Part shown: piece by piece, positions 23,321 through 35,627 of the stretch
Layout: each line of letters opens with the position of its first letter
Numbering within the stretch: the first letter of the stretch is position 1
Source of the DNA: Anagrus nilaparvatae
Lineage: Eukaryota; Arthropoda; Insecta; Hymenoptera; Mymaridae
Length of the DNA stretch: 64,000 nt
Assembly (NCBI GenBank): GCA_022575985.1
Contig: JAKSXM010000237.1
Span: 6,280,501-6,344,500 of the forward strand
Reading direction: 5' to 3'
Notes under the pieces: generated by a model
Seen by the model: only the letters and a program-made list of their open reading frames with translations
The model's database searches: none
Told to the model about the DNA's origin: nothing
Program-made: the position numbers and the translations under genes

Positions 23321-24390
23321 CAGCGGCGGATCCAGACTTTGGTCTTGGAGGGGGGGGCGATTTTGATATTATTATTATTATTATTATTATTTTTTTTTTT
23401 TTATTATTATCATTATTATTACTATTATCATTGTTATTAATTATTCCTATTTATTTATAATGATAATTACAACAATAAAATACTTAATTTCAATAATATA
23501 GTTTTGTAAATATAAAAAAGGAAATGTTGTAAAATTTCTATGCACAAAAATTAACAGAAAAACAATAAAAAAATTTAGGGGTCAGAATTAAAATATAAAA
23601 ACATATTTATATACCTATACCTATGTGTTAGTAATATAATTATAATTATGATAAAATAAAACCGATATTATAAATCTATAAAATCAGTTGTAAAACAAGC
23701 ATCATATAAAAACATTTTTTTTGTCCAAATATATCTTACGTAAACTCAGATCTGCGTAAACTTATATTATAAATGCGGTAAGGATAAAACTTATAAATCT
23801 ATACATAAAGTATATAATATTTATATTATTTTATTTGGTATAGTACTTAGAAAATAATGGATCATAATAATATAATAATAATAATAATAATTCATTTAAT
23901 ATTAAATCATAAAATAATTTAAAGAATCAAAATGGTATTTAAAATGTGAAATGAAAAAAAAATTTTATTGCTTCATCTGAAAAATATATTTGTGTATAAT
24001 ACACAGTGAAAGAAAGTTATATCACCGTGGTGTATACAAATAGATCCATCGTGAACTTTTAATTTATGCATACTTTTTTTACATTACGGTTGTAAAATTA
24101 TTTTAAAAAAATAAAAAATATATTACAAAATCTATTTTTAAAGATTTAAAAAAAATCACCTGTCCTAATAAAAATTCTAAAATTCTTTATAGACAAAAAA
24201 ATTACTGTTTTTTTTATTTTCAAGAATAAAATTATTAAAGACAATAAATAACTTTACCATATTATATTGTAAAGTATACCTGCAGTCTCTATGTATAAAG
24301 CTATACATGCCATAAAGAGAGTCTACATTTAAAATTTTAGATGATAAATGATAAAAAAGTGAATTTTCGCCCCCGCTGGATCCGCCGCTG
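23321..24390. mobile_element. hAT-type MITE, 1.07 kb
   Basis: The TIRs are CAGCGGCGGATCCAG and its inverse CTGGATCCGCCGCTG. They are flanked by the exact 8-bp duplication CGCGCAAG (23313-23320 and 24391-24398). The TIR sequence and 8-bp TSD are standard for hAT. It contains an (ATT)n tract (about 23368-23440) and no transposase. Confidence 0.9.
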
Positions 24391-25181
24391 CGCGCAAGTC
24401 TCTAGAAGCTTTTTCAAAATTGAAATACGAGGGAAGCTCACAGTGGATTCACCAAAATTTTTTAATAGGCTTTAAATATCCCTAGGGATACGTTTTTTTT
24501 GTTGCTGGTTTCAAAAATCATTGTCCTAGAACATAAAAATGTGTTAAAATCCCCTAAATTGGCGAAAACACCGTTTCTTTTAGGGTAATTTTCCCAATTT
24601 TTCGCTAAAAATTTATAAAAAACCAATAAATAACTGTTATTTTAGTTAGTTCTCTAAAAATGTGATTTACTGATTGCATATTATATGTAAATAAAGTATT
24701 TTCTTCCCATTTAATTCCTCTATTAAGGTTTTAATTAACCCAAAATAAGGGTTGAACTACCCCAAATATAAAAAAAAATTAGTATAATTTGTTAAATTTA
24801 ATTTTTAACAAAGTTATTGCTTATATTTGATGTAAGATATGATTATTTTACAAAAAAAAAGCAAATGATACAACCCCTAGGAATAAAAACCACCCCCTTA
24901 TTTTATTTCAAACCTTATTTTATTTCTTTAATAAATTAATATTGATTTTAAGGGTTGAAATAAAATAAAGGGGTGGTTTTCATTCCTAGGGGTTGTATAT
25001 GTTGCTTTTTTTTTGTAAAATAATCATCTCTTACATCAAATATAAGCAATAACTTTGTTAAACATTAAATTTAACAAATTACACTATTTTTTTGTGATAT
25101 TTGGGGTAGTTCAATCCTTATTTTGTGCTGATTGAAACCTTAATATAGGGGTTAAATGGGAAGAAAATACTTTATTTGCAT

Positions 25182-25706
25182 TGTAATGGAATTGGTATAT
25201 GGGTATATTTTATAACTGGGACCTTGAGTTTAGGTAATAATAGAAAATAATATAATGACAAATTTACCTTTAATTTACTTAAAAATATATAAAATATAAA
25301 TTTATTGATATAAATACACAATTTTAAATTGTTCACTTACAGTTTTCTATTTTAAACTATACACTTAAAGTTCACTATTTTTAACTTAAAGTTCACTAAT
25401 GATATTTTACACTAATAATATAATATATTATAAATATAATAACTACTTAACATTAACTATTATTAAAACTATAGCCTATGCGACTCTCCGAGATCTACTC
25501 TAATTGAGATCCGGGAGAAGAAGATCGAACTTGACATAAGTCAGCGGTCCCAAACTTCTCCTCTTCTCATTTATTAGAGGCCCGAGATTAGGCATGCGTA
25601 CTAATTATACACACCACTATATATATTTCTATATAAATGAGTGTATTTAACCAAACTATTTTTACATATTAAATTCTAATAAGGCGGGAATATAAACCGC
25701 ATTACA
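25182..25706 (-). repeat. LTR (3' by inferred orientation)
   Basis: 525 bp, TG...CA ends, nearly identical to 28357-28881. It contains GAGATCTACTCTAATTGAGA. The adjacent purine tract at about 25707-25716 (minus) marks it as the 3' LTR. Confidence 0.85.
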
Positions 25707-26330
25707 CCCTCCCCCTTAAGCCAGGTCAACTAGCTGTTGACATGGTCAAAGCAGTTTCTCCTAACTTAGAGTTATAGATGCAAGCCTTACTTACATAACT
25801 ATTACGATATCTTTTAGTCTTGCAGGAGTACCTATTTTCTCTTCAAAAATATATAAAAATATCTTATTTAAATCTTTTTACTGTCAATATATAATATTTG
25901 CGAAAAACTTGTCATTTTATCTTGATGCTGTTGTCTGTTGCCTTCTTCTTTTAAGCACTTTAAAGCATATTTGCCTTAGCATTGCCAGATTTTCTTTTGA
26001 GAAGATTGTAAGAGATCTAGTCCCCGTTCGGCGTATCTGAGATAGTCGAGATCTTCGTAATGTGAAATGTTGGTCATGTAAGGTTAATAGCTCAAAGTCT
26101 CTGAAAAGTAGGCTTTTTCATGTCCTATCATACCTTGTCTTGTAGAAGTTGTCCAGGCTCAAAACCTTGGTTAGCAGAAAAGTATGCCAACGACTTCCTT
26201 TTGCAAAGACTTTAGTAATGGTTGGACACTACTTCTTAAATGCTGGTGAATCCATAGTGCTTCAGTAGCGTGCCTTCTTCTATTTAGAACGCATCTACCA
26301 TGGATAATTTGTCTTGTTTTATAAATCAAT

Positions 26331-26707
26331 AAACTGGTCTCAAAAATATGAGAATTATAACTAATCCGATATATTGCAATCGGAAAAACTGGTTCCAAGA
26401 TAAAATCAATTGGAAAAAATCTATTTAAACTGGTCTCAAAAATATGAGAATATAACTAATCCGATATATTGCAATCGGAAAAACTGGTTCCAAGATAAAA
26501 TCAATTGGAATAAATCTATTTAAACTGGTCTCAAAAATATGAGAATATAACTAATCCGATATATTGCAATCGGATAACTGATTCCAAGATAAAATCAATT
26601 GGAATAAATCTATGTAAACTAGTCTCAAAAATATGAGCATATAAATAGTCCAATATATTGCAATTGGAAAACTGATTCCAAGATAAAATCAATTGGAATA
26701 AATCTAT
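26331..26707. repeat. About 95-bp tandem repeat, four copies, inside the LTR element
   Basis: Units begin at 26331, 26427, 26522 and 26616 with AAACTGGTCTCAAAAATATG. Each contains CCGATATATTGCAATCGG and AAGATAAAATCAATTGGAA. The fourth is the most diverged. Confidence 0.85.
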
Positions 26708-28356
26708 GGCACCTTTCCTAGTAGTTTTTAAACTACTCTGTTTTCTATTAAGTAAATGCTTAGACCTATTGCAAAAACTTAATTGAAAAACTATTTTAAG
26801 TATATTAACTTGTAACCCGAAGCTACTATAGAGCCAAACCGGGACAATAAATATAAGTAATTGAAAAAGTTTAACCTCACGAAATTATAAGTGAGTTAGA
26901 AGCTGGTTAGTACTTGTAATATTTAAGATAAGCTAGAATAAATAAAGCTGCTTTACTATTGGAGTCAGGCTTTCGTTAGCTAATCGATTGCCGCCTCTCA
27001 TATGCATATTCAGATCTAATAACGCTAACTTAGTAAAAATCTAAATCTGTTTCTTCTATAACTGAATGTAAGTGTGGAATTTAAATTTAACATTGATATA
27101 TCACTAACCGACCATGTCAAATGACCTTTAGCCAACAGCAAAGGCTAATTACCCAGGAACAATGAAGTCTACTGCAGCGCTCTTTGCATTAAGTTGACTC
27201 ATGAATATCATATGTAAATTCAGAATCTACAACTAGTGGCTAGACTAAGCCTATATTCTTTAAATAGTCATAATAAAATATTATCCATTTATAATAAACT
27301 TAAATTTCCTGTCAAACTACTAATCAATTGGTTCTTTAAACCAATTAATCCCCTCCCCCCTAGCGTGAACCCATTTGGGTGAACTTAACGCTCGGAGGTA
27401 CTTCTAGTTTAAGTAAAATCTTGTTCATCTTTATTATAACTGCATAAAACATAAAATAATTTAACAATAAAAATTTCATATTAACTACTGATTTTTCCTT
27501 TTAAAATAATAAATACTATATTGCTGTAGGTACTCCCTATGACCAAAATATTTAGAAGTTAAAATATAACTTTAAAATTACAATTAAATATATAATAACT
27601 GAAATATAATTTACATCATTGCTTATTGATACTAATTTAATTAAGTAACAGAATTCTGCAACCATATTTTCCATATATACTACTAAAGTGACAATCGTTA
27701 TGCATATTGGAAATGATTCTATTTATACATAATTTAATTTCAAAAAACTATTTATGCAACTCGGTTTCTTAATTAAATTTATATAGAATTAAAATATAGT
27801 AAATACTAGTTAATTTTAATTTAACAAAAAAAATATAAACATTTCTACACTAATATTGGCCTAAACTCAAGGGTTGCTAGAGGATGCCACTTTATTTTTT
27901 AAAGAAAAAATAAAGAAAAACAGAACTATTGAGTGATTACCCGTTATCTAACATTGGGTCACACTCCTGTTTCACTTCCATATTATATAAATAAAAATAT
28001 GATCTGTGAGCACTTCCGTACTTAAAACTTTTTTATCTAGGGCTGGGTTATACTACAATCCGCTTCCGTATTTTTGAGAAAAAAAATTATCCAAATGGAC
28101 CGCGCACGCTTCCATATACAATTAAAAAAAAATTTTTTTGAAGACGGGCGTTTCCCCTCTCCGCGCACTTTCTCTTTCTTATACTATTTATAAATACCGC
28201 TTGAGAAGAAGCTGCTGCGTTGCTTTTTTTTTTATTCTATGTGTATATAATATTTTACTAGTTTCAATATTCTAAATTTTTCTTTAAAAAAGATCAAAAA
28301 TCAATAATTTTTAATAACCATCCAAAGGGTAGATTCGACTTATTTAAGGGATGCCA

Positions 28357-28881
28357 TGTAATGGAATTGGTATATGGGTATATTTTATAACTGGGACCTT
28401 GAGTTTAGGTAATAATAGAAAATAATATAATGACAAATTTACCTTTAATTTACTTAAAAATATATAAAATATAAATTTATTGATATAAATACACAATTTT
28501 AAATTGTTCACTTACAGTTTTCTATTTTAAACTATACACTTAAAGTTCACTATTTTTAACTTAAAGTTCACTAGTGATATTTTACACTAATAATATAATA
28601 TATTATAAATATAATAACTACTTAACATTAACTATTATTAAAACTATAGCCTATGCGACTCTCCGAGATCTACTCTAATTGAGATCCGGGAGAAGAAGAT
28701 CGAACTTGACATAAGTCAGCGGTCCCAAACTTCTCCTCTTCTCATTTATTAGAGGCCCGAGATTAGGCATGCGTACTAATTATACACACCACTATATATA
28801 TTTCTATATAAATGAGTGTATTCAACCAAACTATTTTTACATATTAAATTCTAATAAGGCGGGAATATAAACCGCATTACA
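28357..28881 (-). repeat. LTR (5' by inferred orientation)
   Basis: Partner of 25182-25706. On the minus strand the next bases, TGGCATCCCTTAA, occupy the primer-binding-site position; the matching tRNA was not identified. Confidence 0.85.
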
Positions 28882-29239
28882 GCATATAATATGCAATCAG
28901 TAAATCACATTTTTAGAGAACTAACTAAAATAACAGTTTTTCATTGGTTTTTTATGAATTTTTAGCGAAAAATTGGGAAAATTACCCTAAAAGAAGGATG
29001 TTTTTCGTCAATTTAGGGGTTTTTAACACATTTTTATGTTGAGCTGTGAGCTTCCCTCGTTTTTCAATTTTGAAAAAGCTTCTAGAGACTTGCGCGATCT
29101 CTAAAACGTCACCAAATGGGCTCAAATTTGCCATGGTATCTTGTTATCATGTATGCAATAACATACTCCATGAAGAGCTAATTTCAAGCACTTTTGTTTT
29201 TTTTTTTAATCACCCCTTTTTTTTAATCATATTGTACAT

Positions 29240-29482
29240 ATAAAGGAGCCCACCCTTCTGCTATGCCTCTTTAAACCCTATCACTTGGATAAGCCAAAGA
29301 GAGGTCCTCGTCAAGATCTAGAAATCCCTTCAGCAGCTACTAACTCCGGGACTTTATCATTCCATGTTCACTATGCTAAGCTATGGAATTCCATGCAACA
29401 TTGCATCCGCTACCTCCCATCATTTTCTCAATTTAAGAGGGGTATAAAAATATACTTTTCTAAGTTAGAGAACGAAAGTTAA
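29240..29482 (+). pseudogene. LINE C-terminal fragment, right half
   Basis: The sequence continues the LINE of 22519-23267 after removal of 23276-29231 and one TSD. Near 29285-29482 it encodes a typical non-LTR RT tail (SFHVHYAKLWNSMQH...SFSQFKRGIKIYF), consistent with the conserved LWNSLP...SLSSFK pattern of LINE C-termini. Stops and frame changes show it is dead. Confidence 0.65.
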
Positions 29483-29854
29483 ATAATGAAGTTACAAATT
29501 AATAATAGTAAAATCAGTATTATCATCGCCATTTTATTTTATTTTATATTTTAAATCTCTTATTACTATTAGTTTATTTTAATTTATAAATTAATTACCA
29601 AGAAAAAAAAAAATTTTATATTCAAAATTTATCAAATTATATTTAATATTTAAAATTTTTTAAATATTTACAATGTTTATTTCTGTTGACTATTTTCAAT
29701 TTATTAATTTACTAAATTATATTGACTTTTATATATATTATATTTTATTTATTAGTTTTAAGAATAAAATTGTAATTTCTGGAAGCAAAATAAATTCTAT
29801 AATAATTAAATTTAAAGTAAGTTTAAAGTCAAAGATAACGTATAAAAAGGCCTA
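29483..29854. other. AT-rich non-coding stretch
   Basis: LINE 3' flank, then A/T runs; nothing else recognised. Confidence 0.5.
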
Positions 29855-30879
29855 CATTACTTTTCTATGATACTGGAATTTTAAGTGTCATAGCCTATAA
29901 TCCGTATTATAGCCTATAATACTAACGCACTTTTGTACTATAGAAAAATGAAAAATAAAATCGTTTTCATCATTACGCTACCATTCAATTATTTATTTTT
30001 TATACTACCAACATAATTATATTAACTTACAATAAAATTTTTAATTGTTTTATTTTGATTATTTTTATAAATTTAAATTATTTATCTTTTTAATGGTCAA
30101 TATAAATGGGTGCTTCTCACGGGAACTGTATATTAAGTGGTACTGCTACAAATATGAAAATAAATTCTACGTGTTATTCTTATGGGATTTTTTATTTATG
30201 CGGACGTTTTTCACATTTTAAAGCTCATATTTAAATAGCTCTTGATTGAAGCCAAAAAATTTACTCATATTTTGGATACCTTATTTTTTCATCAAAACTG
30301 AACAAGAAACATTAAGTAAAATACCGCATACACTTGGAGAAAACGACCCAGACGTTTTTCACATTTTTATTTTGTATGAGCGTTTTAAAAATTTAAAACT
30401 GAAAATTTTCGTTGATAAACCTTTGATTATCCAAACTTTAAGTTTTCCACGATTCATATATGAGTAGTATGTTAACTAGCAGCAGCTGTAGTTGCAGCTA
30501 AACAATCTCTTTCTGGTGGTCAGGGGTACAAAAAATGCAATTGCAGAGCTTCCGCTAAGCAGTGTTCAATAAATAGATGTCAATGTTATAAAGCTCAGGT
30601 TTTATGTAATTCACGTTGTCATTTTAGTGGTCCATGTAAAAATAAATAAAATAGTAATAATATTTAAATCAAAAATTAAAATAAAACAATTAAAAATTTT
30701 ATTGTAAGTTAATATAATTATGTAGGTAGTATAAAAAATAAATGATTGAATGGTAGCGGAATGATGAAAACAATTTTATTTTTCATTTTTCTATAATACA
30801 AAAGTGCGTTAGTATTATAGGCTATAATACGGATTATAGGCTACGACACTTAAAATTCCAGTATCATAGAAAAGTAATG
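29855..30879 (+). mobile_element. TIR element with cysteine-rich coding remnant
   Basis: Inverted termini of about 230 bp begin CATTACTTTTCTATGATACT at 29855 and end with the inverse at 30879. Subterminal text AGCCTATAATCCGTATTATAG is repeated, and an extra copy lies outside at about 30897-30935. The interior ends in a short cysteine-rich reading frame (30481-30649). No clear TSD was found. Confidence 0.65.
30481..30649 (+). pseudogene. C-terminal cysteine-rich tail of an integrase-type transposon protein
   Basis: The frame reads KQSLSGGQGYKKCNC...CQCYKAQVLCNSRCH...C and stops at TAA 30647-30649. The same order (GQG, CxC, CxC, CNSRCH, C-x-NK, stop) occurs at 48234-48375 on the minus strand, next to an H2C2-like zinc finger. 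From memory this tail is typical of KRBA2-like integrase proteins of mobile elements. The integrase core is not visible here, so this is a deletion derivative. Confidence 0.5.
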
Positions 30880-31945
30880 ATTTTAAAAATTTTACTTTTC
30901 TATAATCCGTATTATAGCCTATAATACAAGCTATTCTATAACACTGCGACATATATATTCTCATGGTAAATTATCAATTATATAATATAATTTTTCGAAT
31001 ATAAATCTTTTATTTTTAGAATTTTCAAATTATAGATTACTTTTAAGGGTTATTTAATTAATGACTTACAAAAAGGCCACTCAAGTACTGAAAACTAAAA
31101 AAACGTATTTTAACAATTTCCTAAAGTTCTACAACATAAAGTTTATGTAATATTAAAAAAAAAAAACAAATTTTATAAGCCTTTTAACTTTAAGGGTAGT
31201 TTTTAGGTAATTAGGGGTAGAATAGGGGTTAATTTTTTTTAAACAAAATTTCTTTGTTTTTCAATCAAATTTAGGCATATAAATAATTTTTCAAGGCATA
31301 GAAATTTTTTTCCGATAAATTATAATTTTTCTACAAATTTTTTTTTTAGGGGTGGGTTTTTCTAAAAAAGGGGTGAAAATTATGTGGATAAAAATTGTCT
31401 TGTCGTTATTTTCGTAAAATACAGGTCTTCAGGAGTAAAACAAGCCAACCCGCATTAAAATTGGATGGAAACTCGATCAAACAAAGTTATTTCTACTTTT
31501 TTTTTTCTAGATTACTTTGCAACGTGTCTATTAAAATGAACTTTCACTATGATATTTACTTTTTTTAACAGTTAGCTGTGAAAAAATAGCGTTTTAAATG
31601 CCTGTTAGATTTACACTTTGATTATTCTGTTTTTTCAACTCACTATCTATCTGGTTTTTAAAAGTGTTCTTTATACTAATATATTTAAAGAATAAAGCCT
31701 GTTTAATAAATCGTGTAAAAGAAGTTTCTTTTTTTATATTTTTTCTAATGCCATCTTGTGAAATCTGAAAATACTGTGCTATGAGATTGTATTTATTAGG
31801 TATACGAGGCTTAACATTTTTATACTTGTGTTAAATCGAATCCTTAAATAAAATTTTTGTAGTATTTTAAAGTAAGAATTAGTTAAATAAGTACTTTTAA
31901 CTTACTTCATAACAAATTATATAATTGTTTTTCGTTTTATTTTAG
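30880..31945 (+). other. Probable intron sequence upstream of the acetyl-CoA synthetase exon
   Basis: AT-rich with no other exon recognised. The 3' end carries a polypyrimidine tract and TTTTAG splice acceptor. Confidence 0.5.
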
Positions 31946-32138
31946 TGGTTCTACAGGAAAACCTAAAGGCGTTATGCATACCACAGCAGGATACTTTATA
32001 TATGCAGCAACAACTTTTAAATATGTTTTTGATTATCATTCCGGTGATGTTTATTGGTGTACAGCTGATATGGGCTGGATAACTGGACATACATATGTTG
32101 TTTATGGACCTTTAGCAAATGGTGCAACGTCAGTGATT
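31946..32138 (+). CDS. Acetyl-CoA synthetase, single internal exon
   Basis: This 193-bp exon encodes 64 residues that match the core of AMP-forming acetyl-CoA synthetase, which makes acetyl-CoA from acetate, ATP and CoA. It contains the P-loop-like GSTGKPKGV (family form [10 protein letters not shown]), then [27 protein letters not shown] and [12 protein letters not shown], all highly conserved in ACSS enzymes. It is preceded by TTTTAG and followed by GTAAGT, and begins one base into a codon. There are no stops. No neighbouring exon was recognised in the window, so the introns are very long or this is an isolated exon copy. The strand and frame are clear; whether the gene is functional is not. 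Confidence 0.85.
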
Positions 32139-33520
32139 GTAAGTTAATAGATTTGTGGATAAAAAATACATAAATATTAAAAATAGTTGGGCAAATATTT
32201 CTAATGAGTATACAAGTCGTATGGTAAATTTTTCAAATCCGACTCAAAACATTTTTTCATGCAGTTATGGATAAAAAAATTATTTCCCCTTTTTCCAACA
32301 AGCTAGACTTCACATTTTCATTTTCACAGTTATAGTTGTCTTAATATTTTTTAACTTTTTCTGGATTTTTTTGGTACTTTGCATCGAGAATATCAAAATG
32401 TTAATATAATTTTAATTTCATTTAAAAAAAATAAAGTAAAAGAGTTATTATAAAAAGTTAATTTAATACATAAACAAAAAAGAAATTTTTTTTGTATTTT
32501 TTGTTACTTCCAGGTGATTACTTAGGAAAACTAAGCATGGTATCAGAAAAAAATTTTTTTTTAAATAGATTTTATTTCTAATGGTATCCGGAAATCTTGC
32601 TCGAGAGATCGGAGCATGTCGTCCCACCTGGCCGAATTGAAAGCGTTTTTAACATCCAACGTTACTTAATCATTAGACGTCACCTAATTATTATTTATTA
32701 GTTAATTAAATTAAAGTTTGCTCATTTACAAGACACACGTTAAAAACTCCCATTATTATATTTAAGTGTGATATTAATTATATAGTTTTTAACTTATTAA
32801 AATTGAATTTAAATGAAAAAATAAGGATAAATGAATTTAAAACAATTTATGATTTTAGCAGTTATTTTAAAGAAAAAATTAATACCAAAATAATTTCTCT
32901 TTTGTATTGTTTTTCAAATTTTGAACATCCCCTCTTAGCAACACATTTAATATCTCACCAAGTGGTTATATTGCATACATGAGAGTTTTAATGAAAATTC
33001 AGCATTCTGTTTTTAAAAAAAATTATTGAAATTTATTTAAATATATTTCTTTTCAAGTCTCAAGAAATTCTTTTGCCTAATTTCTTTATTAATATGGAAT
33101 AACAGCGTTGGAATGATTCGAAACCCTAATATTTTGTTGGTAACCTTGTTAGGTTTTTTATATTCTTAAAATTACAGAGGGAATGCCGTAAAGCTATTTG
33201 CCTTTTTATAAATAGAATTTGATAAATGAATAATATATTTAATTTCTTTACATAATTAAGACAGTGTGCTCCTTTTTTAAAAAAATTTCTGCTAGCTGAA
33301 ATATTGGTAACCACATTTTCAAATAAATACGATCGGAGAAAGATTTTTAAGCCACAAATGAATACCGTGAACAATTTTTACTTCTAACTGTTGTGAAAAT
33401 TCTCTAAAACATTTCACAATATGAAAATGATTTGAGAAAAACTGGTGCCTCCAATAATTTAGTAGATATCGACATCAAAAGGCTTTGTTGTCGATGCGTA
33501 ATTTTGGTACTAAAATGACA
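32139..33520 (+). other. Probable intron sequence; includes a small R1-like fragment
   Basis: Starts with the splice donor GTAAGT. No downstream exon was found. The rest is AT-rich. Confidence 0.45.
32582..32668 (-). pseudogene. Short R1-like reverse transcriptase fragment
   Basis: About 85 bp match 41764-41848 of the R1-like element at the same orientation (GTATC.GGAAATC, CTCGAGAGA, CCCACCTGGCCGA, AAAGCGTTTTT). It is an isolated scrap, probably from an older copy. Confidence 0.6.
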
Positions 33521-33529
33521 TTTTTTAAA

Positions 33530-34146
33530 GTAAGTAAACCTTTATTTTTAGCCACAAAATAGTAAATACATATATCTTTATACAATAATTTCTTTTAATA
33601 TATACAATGAATAAATATAATGTAATATAATGTAAAAATAAAATATAATATAAATGTAAAAATATAAAAATAATATATACTAACTATAATGTGTTTTTGG
33701 ATAAGTTAAGTTATCACAGTCATTTTGTTTTAGTACATACACAAATCTACTAAAAATTGGTAATTAAGCGAGTAAATAAAAAAGAGAGGTAAATAGAGTA
33801 AAATAGAGTAAAATCAAGTAAAATAAAGTAAATAAAATAAGATAAATTGAGGTAAATAGATAAGTTTTAGTGGTTCCAGTGTACATTAAGGGTCTAACGA
33901 GAGTAGATATTTGTAGACTCCTGCTTTAAAGCTATTGAGTGAGTGTTTAAATCTGATTTCAGAGGGAAGTGAGTTCCAGAAAATGGTCCCATGAAATTGG
34001 AAGGATTGAGCTCCACAGTCTTTTAATTTAGGCAAGGATAGTTCCTTAGTTTTTAGTACACCTCGCGCATTGTTCTTAGGTGTATGTTTGATAAATAATC
34101 CTGCGAGATAATCAGGTTGGTTAAATCGTAGAATTTTGTACATCAA
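33530..34146 (-). pseudogene. LINE 3' end (RT C-terminus plus 3' UTR)
   Basis: On the minus strand, 34146-33886 encodes a LINE C-terminal pattern: LRFNQPDYLAGLF, NARG, SFQFHGTIFWNSLPSEIR, SLNSFKAGVYKYLL, then a stop. The conserved FWNSLP..IR..SL.SFK motif closes many non-LTR RTs. Downstream is an A-rich UTR with TAAA-type simple repeats (33590-33860). The upstream RT is missing from this locus, so the copy is 5' truncated. Confidence 0.65.
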
Positions 34147-35627
34147 AATGGCTTGACTGACTTGACTGACTACAAAGTAGTCTCGTTCAATTTTTAAAAA
34201 ATCTTTGCAAAATCTTCAAATTTATGTAAATTACATAAGATTTCAGTTTAAAAAAAACGACATGGCTTGATTCAATACGTTGTATGCATAAACCTCAGTT
34301 TTATATAAACTAATTGCACAATTTAGAAGCGTAGTTTACCAATAACCTAAAAATAACAAATGTGTAAGAATTACGTATATTTCATTCTTAGTTCAAAAAA
34401 GATGTTTTTGATTTAAATTTAAAGCTTTAAAAAAAATAATAAAATTTTATAGTTGTAGATCATACTTCGTGGATCATTAAAATCTATATTTCAAAACATT
34501 TTGACAGAAATAAAAAACCCTTCAAAAAATGTTTCAAAACTCATAGAAGCCACTACTAAATGATTTAATAACTTATAATAAGTTATTAATAAGCGGGGCG
34601 CTTAAGCAAAATTTTTATGTTTTCTCATGAAATTTGTATTTAAGAAAACAAAATTATGAACAAAAAACATGCATTTTTTGGAGCTCAGGGGAGGCAATCG
34701 CCCCCACTACCCCAAATTTGATCCACCTATGATTTTAGCAGTAGTTAAATAAAAATTACATATAAAGATAATGAATTTTTAAACGAATTATTTAGTAATG
34801 GGAAGTTTAAAGCCAAATAATTTGAATGTTTTGATTGATTTTTTGAAACCATCAGGAAGTATTCTTATTTTCTAACGTTTCAAATTATATGAAACTGTAA
34901 ACATTGTAAATTTTTTTAAAATAATTTATCAATAACTATATTTTAGGCTTTATGTGAGCAATGAGTTAAAGATTCAGGGAGCTTAGCCTAGCTATACCTA
35001 TAGCGCAGTCTGTTTAACTTTATAAAGAAATTGTAAATTTATCTTCTTATTAATGGTTTTTAAACAGAAATAAAATTTATTATTATATAACTCTATATTT
35101 TCTAGTATTTTTGAAAACTAATTTCAACATATGGTAATTATAACCTTAAATATCTTTTTTAATTTAACAAATTCATTTGTCAAACGCCGTAGCTTAAAAT
35201 TAAGTTACGCAAAGAAAATCTTAATTTTTTTATTTTATTAAACTTCTGTCCAAATGTCATTATTGTGCTCTCAAAAATAAAATTTATTTTATAAAATTAG
35301 AAATGTAACCACTTGGTTAGATATACCTATATAATTCAACTATTCTATAGAATAACTAGTAATTTTATATTAATGCTAGTAAAAGTATTAAATAAATTTA
35401 AATGTTAAAAAATTATACACTTATACTAGTAAGTATATAGAATTGCTGAAAATTATATACTTTTACTGTTTGCTGCTAGTATAAGTATGAAATGCAAAGA
35501 AATAAAAGAAAGGTTATATACTTTTACTAGTAGCTTTATATAATCAATGAAGTATATCAAAATACATAGTTATTATGCGACTTAGATGATTATATGCAGT
35601 GTCAATTATTAATTTCTCATACATTGA
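34147..35627. other. AT-rich non-coding stretch
   Basis: No gene seen. A block near 34690-34730 (GGAGGCAATCGCCCCCAC...GATCCACCTATG) resembles a decayed hAT MITE end. 35340-35560 has repeated ATATACTTTTACTAGTAG motifs and short inversions. Confidence 0.4.

Larger units (their letters stand above)
25182..28881 (-). mobile_element. Young non-coding LTR retrotransposon
   Basis: Two 525-bp direct repeats (25182-25706 and 28357-28881) start TGTAATGG and end CATTACA, with only about two visible differences. GCAT flanks both sides (25178-25181, 28882-28885) as a 4-bp TSD, and the palindrome arm continues across it. On the minus strand a purine tract, GGGGGAGGG, directly precedes the LTR at 25706, so transcription is probably minus. 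The 2.65-kb interior has no gag or pol, so it must rely on proteins in trans. Confidence 0.85.
23276..29231. mobile_element. Palindromic element with 8-bp TSD, host to two later insertions
   Basis: TTGTACAT occurs at 23268-23275 and 29232-29239, directly flanking TAGGGTAATTAAAAAA and its approximate inverse. Arms pair as 23276-23320 plus 24399-24930 against 24940-25181 plus 28886-29231, with the axis near 24935 (ACAACCCCTAGGAATAAAA pairs with its inverse). The palindrome is interrupted by a MITE at 23321-24390 and an LTR element at 25182-28881. The 8-bp TSD and TAGGG end resemble the 4250-8299 element, suggesting a hAT-like mobilising source. Confidence 0.8.

Noticed and set aside
26171..26398. 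75-codon minus frame inside the LTR element, considered as an integrase remnant
   Set aside because: It overlaps the 95-bp tandem repeat and shows no integrase or zinc-finger motif.
33126..33374. 82-codon minus frame near the acetyl-CoA synthetase exon, considered as another exon
   Set aside because: Wrong strand, AT-rich composition and no match to the enzyme.
34690..34730. hAT MITE end resembling GGATCCACC...TG
   Set aside because: Only one poorly matching end; no partner terminus or TSD found.
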